Assembly (NCBI GenBank): GCA_014192545.1
Contig: BJHL01000003.1
Span: forward strand, 186,001 to 250,000
Origin: Phycisphaerae bacterium
Lineage (GTDB): Bacteria; Planctomycetota; Phycisphaerae; Phycisphaerales; UBA1924
DNA length: 64,000 nucleotides
Reading direction: 5' to 3'
Made by a program: the position numbers and the translations under genes. This document shows, piece by piece, positions 18,465-25,607 of the stretch (the stretch's first letter is position 1; every line of letters starts with the position of its first letter). The notes beneath the pieces were generated by a model. That model saw nothing but the letters and a program-made list of their open reading frames with translations, did no database searches and was not told where the DNA came from.

Positions 18465-18539
18465 GACGGGGTGTCCGTTGCATGGGCGTGTGAGGAGGCA
18501 TGCGACGGACGCACACATCTGCTGCCCTTTCCCCGTCCA
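18465..18539 (-). other. Stem-loop between lysW and lysX
   Basis: An 11-bp stem with one G-U pair (18474-18484 with 18499-18509) encloses a 14-base loop that reads CCTCCTCACACGCC on the transcript strand. Outer segments GACGGGG (18465-18471) and CCCCGTC (18533-18539) could add a second stem. It lies in the only non-overlapping gap of the lys cluster and could affect processing or relative expression of lysW and lysX. Confidence 0.5.
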
Positions 18540-18567
18540 CCCGCGCCGCACCAAATTGACGCGCGAC

Positions 18568-18795
18568 TCACTCGCCCCAGTCCTCTTCCACCTCCGGCGC
18601 GAGTGCCAACTGCACCGGCGCGGTCTCAATCACTTCCAGTTCCACGCCGCAGGAGACACATCGCACCACCTGCGACCGCAGCGGCGGCCGATCAAAGCGA
18701 ATCGCCCCCTCACACTCCGGACACGCACACGCTTGCCCTGCCGAAGAACCACCGCTCGCGCCATGCTGAACGACCGTTTGTGAAGTACCACTCAT
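18568..18795 (-). CDS. lysW: LysW amino-group carrier protein
   Basis: Small acidic carrier protein; intermediates are attached through an isopeptide-like bond to its C-terminal glutamate, which protects the amino group and guides the enzymes. The protein has 75 residues. It has a zinc ribbon with CPEC at 25-28 and CVSC at 46-49, and ends in EEDWGE, the defining LysW tail with Glu75 as the attachment point. The N-terminal 20 residues are Gly/Ser/Gln-rich and longer than in most LysW proteins (about 54-60 residues). ATG 18795 is preceded by GGAG eight bases away. It heads the cluster lysW-lysX-lysY-lysZ-lysK. Confidence 0.92.
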   Translation of the reverse strand: MSGTSQTVVQHGASGGSSAGQACACPECEGAIRFDRPPLRSQVVRCVSCGVELEVIETAPVQLALAPEVEEDWGE

Positions 18796-18841
18796 CTGAA
18801 AACTCCAATCTTGAAGCCAACAACCAACAAAACCGAGAACG

Positions 18842-18875
18842 AAAAAAAAGCCCCCGAACACGGCGTTCGGGGGCT
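18842..18875 (-). terminator. Intrinsic terminator or attenuator upstream of lysW
   Basis: On the minus strand an 11-bp perfect stem (AGCCCCCGAAC / GTTCGGGGGCT, loop GCCGT) is followed by a run of eight T. It ends 47 bases before the lysW ATG, with no conventional gene upstream on this strand until past rarA. It may end a short leader transcript or act as an attenuator. Confidence 0.85.
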
Positions 18876-18904
18876 CACAATTCAGCGTGATTGTCTGAAA
18901 AAAC

Positions 18905-18988
18905 TCAGACCAGCACAGCCAACGTGAACGCCCGGACGCTTTTGGCGTCTTTCGCTTTCACGGTGGTTTTCAGGGTGCGGGTCAACAT
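18905..18988 (-). CDS. Candidate leader peptide, 27 codons
   Basis: A short frame from ATG 18988 to TGA 18905 on the minus strand, upstream of the terminator before lysW. The 27-residue product has four lysines (positions 7, 11, 13 and 16, all AAA), two arginines and four threonines. The stop codon lies at the edge of a second hairpin (18893-18898 with 18905-18910). A smaller stem (18935-18939 with 18945-18949) falls inside the frame. There is no good Shine-Dalgarno sequence. It could be a lysine-sensing leader peptide or a chance frame; no alternative antiterminator pairing is evident to me. Confidence 0.35.
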   Translation of the reverse strand: MLTRTLKTTVKAKDAKSVRAFTLAVLV

Positions 18989-19056
18989 GGGTCAGTCAAA
19001 GCATTGCCAACGTCTTATGCTCAGTCAAGCACAACGTTCCACATTTTCTATCGGCC

Positions 19057-19078
19057 ACTCAACTTCAGTGAGTTGAGT
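19057..19078. promoter_or_regulatory. Operator-like palindrome between lysW leader and rarA
   Basis: Perfect 8-bp inverted repeat ACTCAACT / AGTTGAGT with a six-base centre (TCAGTG). It lies in the divergent spacer between the lysW leader and rarA, where a transcription factor could bind. The gap 18796-19182 otherwise holds the terminator and short frame listed separately; no other gene is visible. Confidence 0.4.
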
Positions 19079-19182
19079 CCACACCACCAGATTCACCAAC
19101 AACATCTTCTTGCGCTCTCCGCACTCACGCCTTCGGGTCCCGCACCACCCACAAACCAAACCCGCCCGCACTACCCTCACGC

Positions 19183-20616
19183 ATGGACCTCTGGGCCGCC
19201 AAACGCGAGAATGCCCGCAGCAGTGTCGAGCCTCTCGCCGTCCGCATGCGTCCTCGCACGCTCGACGAATTCGCTGGCCAACTCCACATCCTGGGCCCAG
19301 GCAAACTTCTCCGCCGCATGCTCGCCGCCGACACGGTCACCAGCATGATCTTCCACGGCCCGCCCGGCACTGGCAAAACCACCCTCGCCGAACTCATCGC
19401 CAAACACACCAAGCGCCACTTCGTCCGCGAGAACGCAGCTCTCGTAGGCGTCAAGCGCATTCGCGAAGTCTGCGACGAAGCCGCCAAACGCCTCGACTTT
19501 GAGAACAAACGCACGATTCTCTTCCTCGATGAAATCCATCGCTTCACCAAGAGCCAGCAAGACGTTTTGCTGAGCGATGTCGAGCGCGGCCTCATCACCC
19601 TCATCGGCGCAACCACCGAAAATCCCCTTTTCGCAGTCAATTCCGCCCTCGTCTCGCGCTCCACACTCTTCCGCCTTGAAGCCCTTACTGAAGCCGACAT
19701 CACCGCCGTCCTCCGCCGCGTCCTCGCCGACAAAGACCGCGGCTTCGGCAATCTGACCATCACCATCACCGACGAAGCCCTCGCCATCTGGGCGAAAAAA
19801 TCCGACGGCGACGCCCGGCGTGCACTCGGCGCGCTCGAAGTCGCCGTGCGAAGCCAGGAAAGTGGCGAAGTAGCAAAGTGGCAGAGTGGCAAAGTGATTG
19901 ACGGCACTTCGACCACTCTGCCACTCGACAACTCTGCCACTTTGCCACTGCTCATCGACGCCGCCATCGCCCAAGACAGCATCCAGCAAAAAGCCGCCGT
20001 CTACGACGCGTCAGGCGATCAGCACTACGACCACGCAAGTGCATTCATCAAAAGCATCCGTGGCAGCGACCCCGACGCCGCGATGTACTGGCTCGCTCAC
20101 ATGCTTACCGCTGGCGAAGACCCACGCTTCATCACGCGTCGCCTCGCGATCCTCGCCAGCGAAGACATAGGCAACGCCGACCCGCGCGCCATCATGGTCG
20201 CCAGTGCCTGCTTCGATATCGTCGAACGCATCGGCATGCCCGAAGCCCGCATCACGCTCGCACAAACCGTCGCGTATCTCGCGCTCGCCCCGAAAAGCAA
20301 CGCCAGTTACGTCGCCATCGACGAAGCCATGACCGACGTCGCCGAAGGTCGCACGATTCCCGTGCCCATGCACATCAAAGACGGCAACGTGCGCAAAGCC
20401 ACGAAAATGAGCGTCAAAAGCGATCGCGCCGCCGCTGGCGAAAGCTACAAATACGCGCACACTGATGGCCAATCCGACTCACAACTCGGCATGATCGGCA
20501 CGCAAGACTATCTGGGCGTCGACAAAACCTACTACCGCCCCGCTGACCACGGCTACGAAAAGCAACTCGCCGAAGCCCTCGTACGCGCGAAACAAGCCCG
20601 CGGTAGACTGCTGTAG
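19183..20616 (+). CDS. rarA: Replication-associated recombination protein A (AAA+ ATPase)
   Basis: Homotetrameric AAA+ ATPase related to clamp loaders, acting at stalled replication forks. The 477-residue protein has 'LAVRMRPRTLDEFAGQ', Walker A GPPGTGKTT near residue 65, Walker B 'TILFLDEIHRF', sensor 1 'LIGATTENPLF', and the family C-terminal blocks 'DDSIQQKAAVYD'-like and 'LASEDIGNADPRA'. Residues 227-257 are encoded by an inverted pair of octanucleotide arrays that looks like an in-frame insertion. This lies between the lid region and the helical C-terminal part, a place that tolerates length change. The stop codon TAG forms the first bases of a dispersed palindrome. Confidence 0.92.
   Translation: MDLWAAKRENARSSVEPLAVRMRPRTLDEFAGQLHILGPGKLLRRMLAADTVTSMIFHGPPGTGKTTLAELIAKHTKRHFVRENAALVGVKRIREVCDEAAKRLDFENKRTILFLDEIHRFTKSQQDVLLSDVERGLITLIGATTENPLFAVNSALVSRSTLFRLEALTEADITAVLRRVLADKDRGFGNLTITITDEALAIWAKKSDGDARRALGALEVAVRSQESGEVAKWQSGKVIDGTSTTLPLDNSATLPLLIDAAIAQDSIQQKAAVYDASGDQHYDHASAFIKSIRGSDPDAAMYWLAHMLTAGEDPRFITRRLAILASEDIGNADPRAIMVASACFDIVERIGMPEARITLAQTVAYLALAPKSNASYVAIDEAMTDVAEGRTIPVPMHIKDGNVRKATKMSVKSDRAAAGESYKYAHTDGQSDSQLGMIGTQDYLGVDKTYYRPADHGYEKQLAEALVRAKQARGRLL
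19861..19952. repeat. Inverted pair of octanucleotide arrays inside rarA
   Basis: Four to five AGTGGCRA-type units (19861-19896) and five CCACTCTG-type units (19913-19952), each with exact period 8, are near reverse complements of each other around a 16-base spacer. All 92 bases are translated in frame as a Ser/Gly/Thr/Leu-rich insert. Confidence 0.8.
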
Positions 20617-20637
20617 GCCGCCCGTCCGGGGCGGCAG
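20614..20637 (+). repeat. Dispersed GC-rich palindrome, copy A
   Basis: TAG-G followed by stem GCCGCCCG, loop TCC, stem GGGGCGGC and AG. It overlaps the rarA stop. One of five copies in the window (others at 23623, 31634, 31692 and 45840). The innermost pair is G-G here, so the stem is 7 bp. Confidence 0.8.
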
Positions 20638-20688
20638 CAATCCAGAATCACCCTAACTCAACTTGCTTCGGTTCCCGCACGGGTTCTC

Positions 20689-21600
20689 TCACTTCGCCGC
20701 AGCACCACACCACATCCCCAGCCCCGCCCGCGCAAGCGGCTCACACTGCCTCACATACTTCTCGCTCCACGCGTCCCCACTCACCGTCGGCGTCGTGTTC
20801 GCGTCGATGATCACCGCGCGCCCCTCGTGCATCACAAAATCGATCTTGCCATAGTCCAGCCCGAAATCACGCCGCCACGCCTCCACATCCGCAGGCGGCG
20901 TTGCAAATTCCTCCAGCGCCGCATTCACGTTTTTCACGTAAGGGTCTGATCCTCGCAATATCCGCCCCACGCCCGCGTCACCCATCACAATCCACATCCG
21001 CATCACAAAATTCCGCGCCGCATCGCGTTCGGGTAAAAACTTCTCAACAACCAATCCATCATTCAACCACACGCCCACCGGCACATCACTCGCGCGATCA
21101 AACAAGTAATATCGCGTCAGTTCCTTCGCCCACCGCATCAGCCTCGGCTCGCGTCCCGAGTGAAACGTCACGCGATGCCGCATCCGTTCCCACGCCGTCG
21201 GCCCGCCCAATCTCGCGAATCGATAATCCGGCAATCCGCCGCAATTGCCCGCAGTTTTGACAATCACCGGCCCATCCCATGCATCACCACGCTTGACCAA
21301 CTGCGCCGACACCACCGATTTGCGAATGTCCCGCACCCTCCCATTCATCACACGCGGATGCTGCTGCAAAAACTCCCAAATCGCATCCGGCACCCGCGAG
21401 CAATCCACGTGCGGCACAATCACATCCGCCTCGCGCAGCACACGTTCATTGCCAGCAATCCCACGCACGACATCGACGCGCACACCCATCGCCCGCCAAT
21501 TCGCAACGATGGGCCAAATGCGATAATGCATCGCTTCAGCATCGTGCTGCAACGGGTGCAACAACACCGCAACCGACTTGATACGCTCCTGACTTTGCAA
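20689..21600 (-). CDS. ATP-grasp-like protein of unknown role
   Basis: A 303-residue protein that I do not recognise as a named enzyme. The N-terminal part (about 1-80) looks like a Rossmann-type pre-ATP-grasp domain ('VAVLLHPLQHDAEAMHYRIWP'). The middle has 'PVIVKTAGNCGGLPDYRF', a likely ATP-binding lysine and Gly-rich loop. The C-terminal 'GKIDFVMHEGRAVIIDANTTPT' matches the metal/ATP site of ATP-grasp ligases. No signal peptide is seen. It is convergent with rarA and divergent from the 5-formyl-THF cyclo-ligase gene. A peptide- or sugar-ligating activity is possible but unsupported. Confidence 0.6.
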   Translation of the reverse strand: MQSQERIKSVAVLLHPLQHDAEAMHYRIWPIVANWRAMGVRVDVVRGIAGNERVLREADVIVPHVDCSRVPDAIWEFLQQHPRVMNGRVRDIRKSVVSAQLVKRGDAWDGPVIVKTAGNCGGLPDYRFARLGGPTAWERMRHRVTFHSGREPRLMRWAKELTRYYLFDRASDVPVGVWLNDGLVVEKFLPERDAARNFVMRMWIVMGDAGVGRILRGSDPYVKNVNAALEEFATPPADVEAWRRDFGLDYGKIDFVMHEGRAVIIDANTTPTVSGDAWSEKYVRQCEPLARAGLGMWCGAAAK

Positions 21601-21668
21601 GCCCGCATTGTTGCAACAAATTCGTCCCCCACCAGCTCATCACGCTCATATCCCGCCGGAACACACCG

Positions 21669-22268
21669 TTGTCCACGCCGCCCACCAAACCCGACCTCCG
21701 CAACGCGATGCGCACCACACTCCGCGCCATGCCCGCGTCGCACGCTGCAACCAACAGCACCGCGCTCCTCGCCCGCCTCGCCACCACCCCGCGCATCAGC
21801 ACCCCGCGCCAGCTACTCGCCTTCCTGCCCACCGCCGGCGAACCCGAAATCACTCCCTTCATCGCCCAGCGCCTGCAATCCAACCTCCCAACCGCCCTCC
21901 CCCGCGCAAATTGGGACACCAACACCATGGAACCAGTCCTGGTGAACAACTTGTCAACAGATTGCGAGCCCACTCGCTACAGCATTTTGCAGCCGCGTGC
22001 CGATCTTCTTCCTCTGGCCCCCGCCACGCTGGATGTCATTCTCGTGCCGGGAGTTGCGTTTGACGCAACCGGTGCCCGCCTCGGCCGAGGCGGCGGCTTT
22101 TACGACCGCTTCCTCGCAGTCGCCAAAGCCGCCCACCCGGGGGTCGTTTTCGCCGGGATCTGCTTTGACGAGCAGGTCGTGGATTTTGTTCCAGTCGACG
22201 CGCACGATGTGCGCGTTGATATGATACTGACACCCACGCGAACACTCATCGCGCGGGCGCACAACTGA
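21669..22268 (+). CDS. 5-formyltetrahydrofolate cyclo-ligase
   Basis: ATP-dependent enzyme that returns 5-formyl-THF to the active folate pool as 5,10-methenyl-THF. The 199-residue length fits the family. The N-terminal 'KPDLRNAMRTTLRAM' corresponds to the usual K-x-x-L-R start; 'LLAFLPTAGEPEITPFI' is the substrate-side region; 'VPGVAFDATGARLGRGGGFYDRFLA' is the family signature with the phosphate-binding glycines. The start is a TTG at 21669 preceded by GGAA. It is followed 61 bases later by the L,D-transpeptidase gene. Confidence 0.9.
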   Translation: MSTPPTKPDLRNAMRTTLRAMPASHAATNSTALLARLATTPRISTPRQLLAFLPTAGEPEITPFIAQRLQSNLPTALPRANWDTNTMEPVLVNNLSTDCEPTRYSILQPRADLLPLAPATLDVILVPGVAFDATGARLGRGGGFYDRFLAVAKAAHPGVVFAGICFDEQVVDFVPVDAHDVRVDMILTPTRTLIARAHN

Positions 22269-22329
22269 ACCGGGATGGACCCCACCGACGCAATCGCATC
22301 GCGCCGGATTCTCAAGGAAGGGAAGACTT

Positions 22330-23619
22330 ATGGCTCTGCCGTCACAAACCGAACGTCAATCCGAATCTAGCCGAAGCGTCACTGGACAAACCGGCAGCAC
22401 CAACACCACGAAAATTCTCCTCGTGGTCGCGGGCATCACCCTCTTCGGCGGCGGCGTCTACGCGCTCAGCAACCTCGCTAAGCAGCAGAAGCCCACGACG
22501 CCAGCCAAGACCACCGAACTCGCGAGCAATTCAGGCAGCACGGCTCCCGTTGTCACTCCCGCGCCCACAACGCCCGGCACGACGACAACCGCCGCGCCCG
22601 CTGGCACATCAGTTCCCTTCGGCAACCAACCCGTCGGCACGCCCACGCCCACGACGGTGGTCCGCAACGACTTGATCACGCCCACCGGCTCGCCAACCAA
22701 CACGCCGACAAATCCGCAAGCTAACCCGGTCACGTCAACCACAACTGCGACGCCCGGCGCACCCGGCACCATCACGCCCAGCACCTCGACCCCCGCGCCA
22801 ACGACGCCCATCACAACGCCCACTGCCGTCACCACCAACCTCTCGGTGCTGCAACTCATCCAACAAGGCGACAGCGCCATGGGCAGCAACAAACTCGTCG
22901 AAGCCCGCGCCGCCTACAGCAAAGCCTTGCTTGATCGCGAAGCCAGCGACGCCGACAAGACTGCGCTGCGTACCAAGCTCACCACGATCAACCAAGACCT
23001 CGTCTTCGGCATCCGTGTTGAGCCTACCGACACGCTTGTCGAAAGCTACAAAGTGCAGCCAGGCGACAGCCTCGTGAGAATCGCCCGCAAGCGCGAACTC
23101 GCCACCGACTGGCGCCTCATCCAACGCGTCAACCGCATTACCAATCCCAACGCCCTCCGCGCAGGCCAAACCGTCAAGCTCGTCAAAGGTCCCTTCCACG
23201 CAGTCCTTCACAAGTCCGCGTACCGCGCCGACATCTTCGCTGGCTCGCCTGATGATCCCGCCAACTGGCTCTTCATCAAGAGCTATCAACTTGGCTTGGG
23301 CGAAGGCAACAGCACCCCCGTGGGCAACTACGTCGTCAAGAAGAACAGCAAGCTCGTCGATCCGCCGTGGGTCAACCCGCGCACGGGCGAGAAGTTCGCC
23401 AGCAACGACCCCAAGAACCCCATCGGCGAACACTGGATCGGCTGGCAAGGCGTGGGCGATAGCACCGTCAACCAAGGCTACGGCTTCCACGGCACCATCG
23501 ACCCCGACAGCATCGGCCAACAAAAGAGCATGGGCTGCGCCCGCATGAAGAGCGAAGATGTCGCCGAACTGTTCGACCTGCTGGTCGAAGAAGTCAGCGT
23601 CGTCCGCGTCTTGCCGTAA
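22330..23619 (+). CDS. LysM-containing L,D-transpeptidase
   Basis: Periplasmic enzyme expected to cross-link peptidoglycan or attach proteins to it. The 429-residue protein has an N-terminal membrane anchor (about 26-50), a Thr/Pro-rich linker (about 55-165), a helical stretch that may be a TPR-like unit (about 170-225), a LysM domain beginning 'YKVQPGDSLVRIARKREL' near 240, and a YkuD catalytic domain. The catalytic motif reads 'HGTIDPDSIGQQKSMGCARM', with the nucleophilic Cys in 'MGCARM' close to the C-terminus. A strong Shine-Dalgarno sequence (AAGGAAGGG) precedes the ATG. Confidence 0.92.
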   Translation: MALPSQTERQSESSRSVTGQTGSTNTTKILLVVAGITLFGGGVYALSNLAKQQKPTTPAKTTELASNSGSTAPVVTPAPTTPGTTTTAAPAGTSVPFGNQPVGTPTPTTVVRNDLITPTGSPTNTPTNPQANPVTSTTTATPGAPGTITPSTSTPAPTTPITTPTAVTTNLSVLQLIQQGDSAMGSNKLVEARAAYSKALLDREASDADKTALRTKLTTINQDLVFGIRVEPTDTLVESYKVQPGDSLVRIARKRELATDWRLIQRVNRITNPNALRAGQTVKLVKGPFHAVLHKSAYRADIFAGSPDDPANWLFIKSYQLGLGEGNSTPVGNYVVKKNSKLVDPPWVNPRTGEKFASNDPKNPIGEHWIGWQGVGDSTVNQGYGFHGTIDPDSIGQQKSMGCARMKSEDVAELFDLLVEEVSVVRVLP

Positions 23620-23622
23620 CGG

Positions 23623-23646
23623 TGGGCCGCCCCTCCGGGGCGGCAG
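23623..23646 (+). repeat. Dispersed GC-rich palindrome, copy B
   Basis: Stem GCCGCCCC, loop TCC, stem GGGGCGGC, then AG and a T-rich stretch. It stands four bases after the L,D-transpeptidase stop and may also help termination. Confidence 0.8.
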
Positions 23647-23668
23647 GCATTTTACTTTTTTGACCACC

Positions 23669-23696
23669 AAAAACGCCGCAATTCAGCGGCGTTTTT
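23669..23696. terminator. Bidirectional intrinsic terminator
   Basis: An 11-bp perfect stem AAAAACGCCGC / GCGGCGTTTTT with loop AATTCA. It gives a T run on both strands and lies between the convergent L,D-transpeptidase and dockerin-like genes. Confidence 0.9.
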
Positions 23697-23723
23697 CATC
23701 TCATCACTAGAGCACTTCACAGC

Positions 23724-25148
23724 TCACGGCCCGCAGTCGGTCATGTACGCCGACAGAAAATCAACCACATCCTGCTCTTCCGGCGACACACCGTTGCGAT
23801 TGAAGTCCAAACTCATGCACTGCCAAGTCGGACAAGATGCTCCAGCCAACGCATCAAAGAACGCGACGACATCCGCCGGTTCGGGCGTCACACCATTGCT
23901 ATTGAAATCCGTGCGAAAGCATCGCGAGGGCCGGATGTTCTGCCAGCGCAGCCGCGCGACAACCGTGCGCAAACCCGTAAGCGGATCACGCAAGTTGCCA
24001 CCCACGTAAATGTCCTGCTGCCCCGGCGCACCCGGCCCGAGCACAACACTCGACACACCCTCCAATCCGCCTGGAAACTGCAGCGACTGCCAAGCCGACC
24101 CATCCCAAAGCACCGGCCCGGGCACGATCGCGCCATCCGCATAGACACCGGATTCGTCAGTCACGAGCACATTGAACGCACCAGCCGGGTTCGGATACGG
24201 AATGATTTGTTGGAAGCCCGCATCTGGCGCGATCATTTGCCACGTGTTGCCGTCCCAAAGGCCCACTCCCGTCTCGGCGCGAACGAAAGAACCGACTTCA
24301 ATTCCCGCAATCAAGTCCGCCCTGCCATCAGCACGCCGCACCACAAACGACTTCGCGCCATGAATAGGACGAACCGTTCCCATCGGCTCCCACATCGGCC
24401 CGCCGGTAAATCGAAGGAATCGATCACCCTGCTGCTGAATCGAGCCAGCATGGACTAGGTGCACGCCGCCGCCGACCTGCGGTATCGCCTGCATCATCTT
24501 GGTCCAGTTCGTTGGCAGCCTCGGAATAAAGCTCGCCGACCCACTGCCGAATGGTGCCCAGTTCGTACCGTCATAGAACTCAGGAAGCCATGCATTATGC
24601 GCGACGGCCATGAACCGCTGTTCGCCTATCTTCCACGTCACAGCGTCTGGCGGCAGGCTGTGCAACCCGTAGGTACCGGCCCCATATAGCGTCCATTGCC
24701 CATGACGGAGAAGCCCCGCTCGCGACACTTGAGACGAAGCTTGATTTGCGCGAATCGCACCTACCGCGAACAAACTCTGCGTCCCGTCGGCCTCAATCTC
24801 CACGCTCAGGTGCCGCGCATACACATCGTGCGAAGTCTGCAACGGCATCCACTGGCCGCTGCTGGCATCGATCAACGTGAACTCCGAGTAGCTTCCCTCC
24901 GCCCGTGAAATCGAGAATCCCCCCGACACTGCGATGAAACCGGTATGCGTACCCGGTCCATCAGGATCCCACAACGTCATCGCCCCAACAGCAAAGCACG
25001 GCTCGGTTGTTTCCTCGACCGTAAGCGTTGCACCAACGGGCTGCAGAAACTCCCAGCCGCTGTTCACGAGTTGCGCGGATGCACCAGACACCGCGCAAAT
25101 CGCCGCCGTGCTCGCCACAAAAATCACACGCAGTTTTCGGTTTCGCAT
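23724..25148 (-). CDS. Secreted protein with C-terminal GC-type dockerin-like motifs
   Basis: A 474-residue exported protein. Residues 1-26 are a signal peptide (RNRKLRV, then a hydrophobic core ending ASAQ). The body has repeated segments with W and G ('LWDPDGPGTHTGF', 'PVLWDGSAWQSLQF', 'VGLWDGNTWQMI') that suggest a beta-propeller or sheet-rich fold. The C-terminus has two calcium-loop-like repeats, 'DFNSNGVTPEPADVVAFF' and 'DFNRNGVSPEEQDVVDFL', each preceded by a Cys. This pattern is common at the ends of planctomycete secreted proteins. I chose ATG 25148, preceded by AAGGGG; the open frame continues upstream but has no signal peptide there. Function unknown. Confidence 0.8.
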   Translation of the reverse strand: MRNRKLRVIFVASTAAICAVSGASAQLVNSGWEFLQPVGATLTVEETTEPCFAVGAMTLWDPDGPGTHTGFIAVSGGFSISRAEGSYSEFTLIDASSGQWMPLQTSHDVYARHLSVEIEADGTQSLFAVGAIRANQASSQVSRAGLLRHGQWTLYGAGTYGLHSLPPDAVTWKIGEQRFMAVAHNAWLPEFYDGTNWAPFGSGSASFIPRLPTNWTKMMQAIPQVGGGVHLVHAGSIQQQGDRFLRFTGGPMWEPMGTVRPIHGAKSFVVRRADGRADLIAGIEVGSFVRAETGVGLWDGNTWQMIAPDAGFQQIIPYPNPAGAFNVLVTDESGVYADGAIVPGPVLWDGSAWQSLQFPGGLEGVSSVVLGPGAPGQQDIYVGGNLRDPLTGLRTVVARLRWQNIRPSRCFRTDFNSNGVTPEPADVVAFFDALAGASCPTWQCMSLDFNRNGVSPEEQDVVDFLSAYMTDCGP

Positions 25149-25607
25149 ATACAGAACCCCTTCAAACTCTTGGAGAACGTTACCGTCTATCGCGCGCGAC
25201 GATGTTTCCACAACATCAAGTTTCCACGAATCTAAGCCCGCAGCCACATCGCCATGACGCTCGTTTGTTATAAATACGTTCGTAATTTTACTGGTGTTTG
25301 GACGACGCAATTCTCGCCCTGACGCCAAACCCCGAAAGTTGCTCTCGCAATGCCGTCTTCCAGTGTCGCTCAAAGCTCGCCGCCGAAGCCTGTTTTCATC
25401 ACCCAGAAGACCCCACCGATCATCGATTTCCATCGAGAAATTATTGCGTTTTGCCGCATCACAACGCCGCCGACTCCCTACGCTTCCAGCATCGATCCAG
25501 CACCACTTTTTTCACGTGCTTGATCCAGGCCTCGCCGATCATTTCTTCGCTCTCGCAGCGGCCGTTCGCCGCGACTGATACCTAACGACGCATTCGCACT
25601 TTTCGCC
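25149..25607. other. Divergent spacer upstream of gyrB, no gene seen
   Basis: The 459-base spacer separates the dockerin-like gene from gyrB and should hold both promoters. It has an AT-rich patch at about 25264-25295 (TTTGTTATAAATACGTTC) and a direct repeat GTTTCCAC near 25204 and 25220. I see no RNA gene, DnaA-box cluster or convincing reading frame. Confidence 0.5.

Noticed and set aside
18568..18795. LysW read as a rubredoxin or generic zinc-ribbon protein
   Set aside because: The C-terminal EDWGE tail and the following lysX-Y-Z-K genes specifically indicate LysW.
20614..20637. Palindrome copies as simple intrinsic terminators
   Set aside because: Most copies lack a T run, two lie inside an operon, and the loop and flanks are conserved, so a dispersed repeat family explains them better. 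Copy B may terminate as well.
25149..25607. Replication origin next to gyrB
   Set aside because: No dnaA, dnaN or recF nearby and no cluster of DnaA boxes (TTATNCACA); only a modest AT-rich patch.
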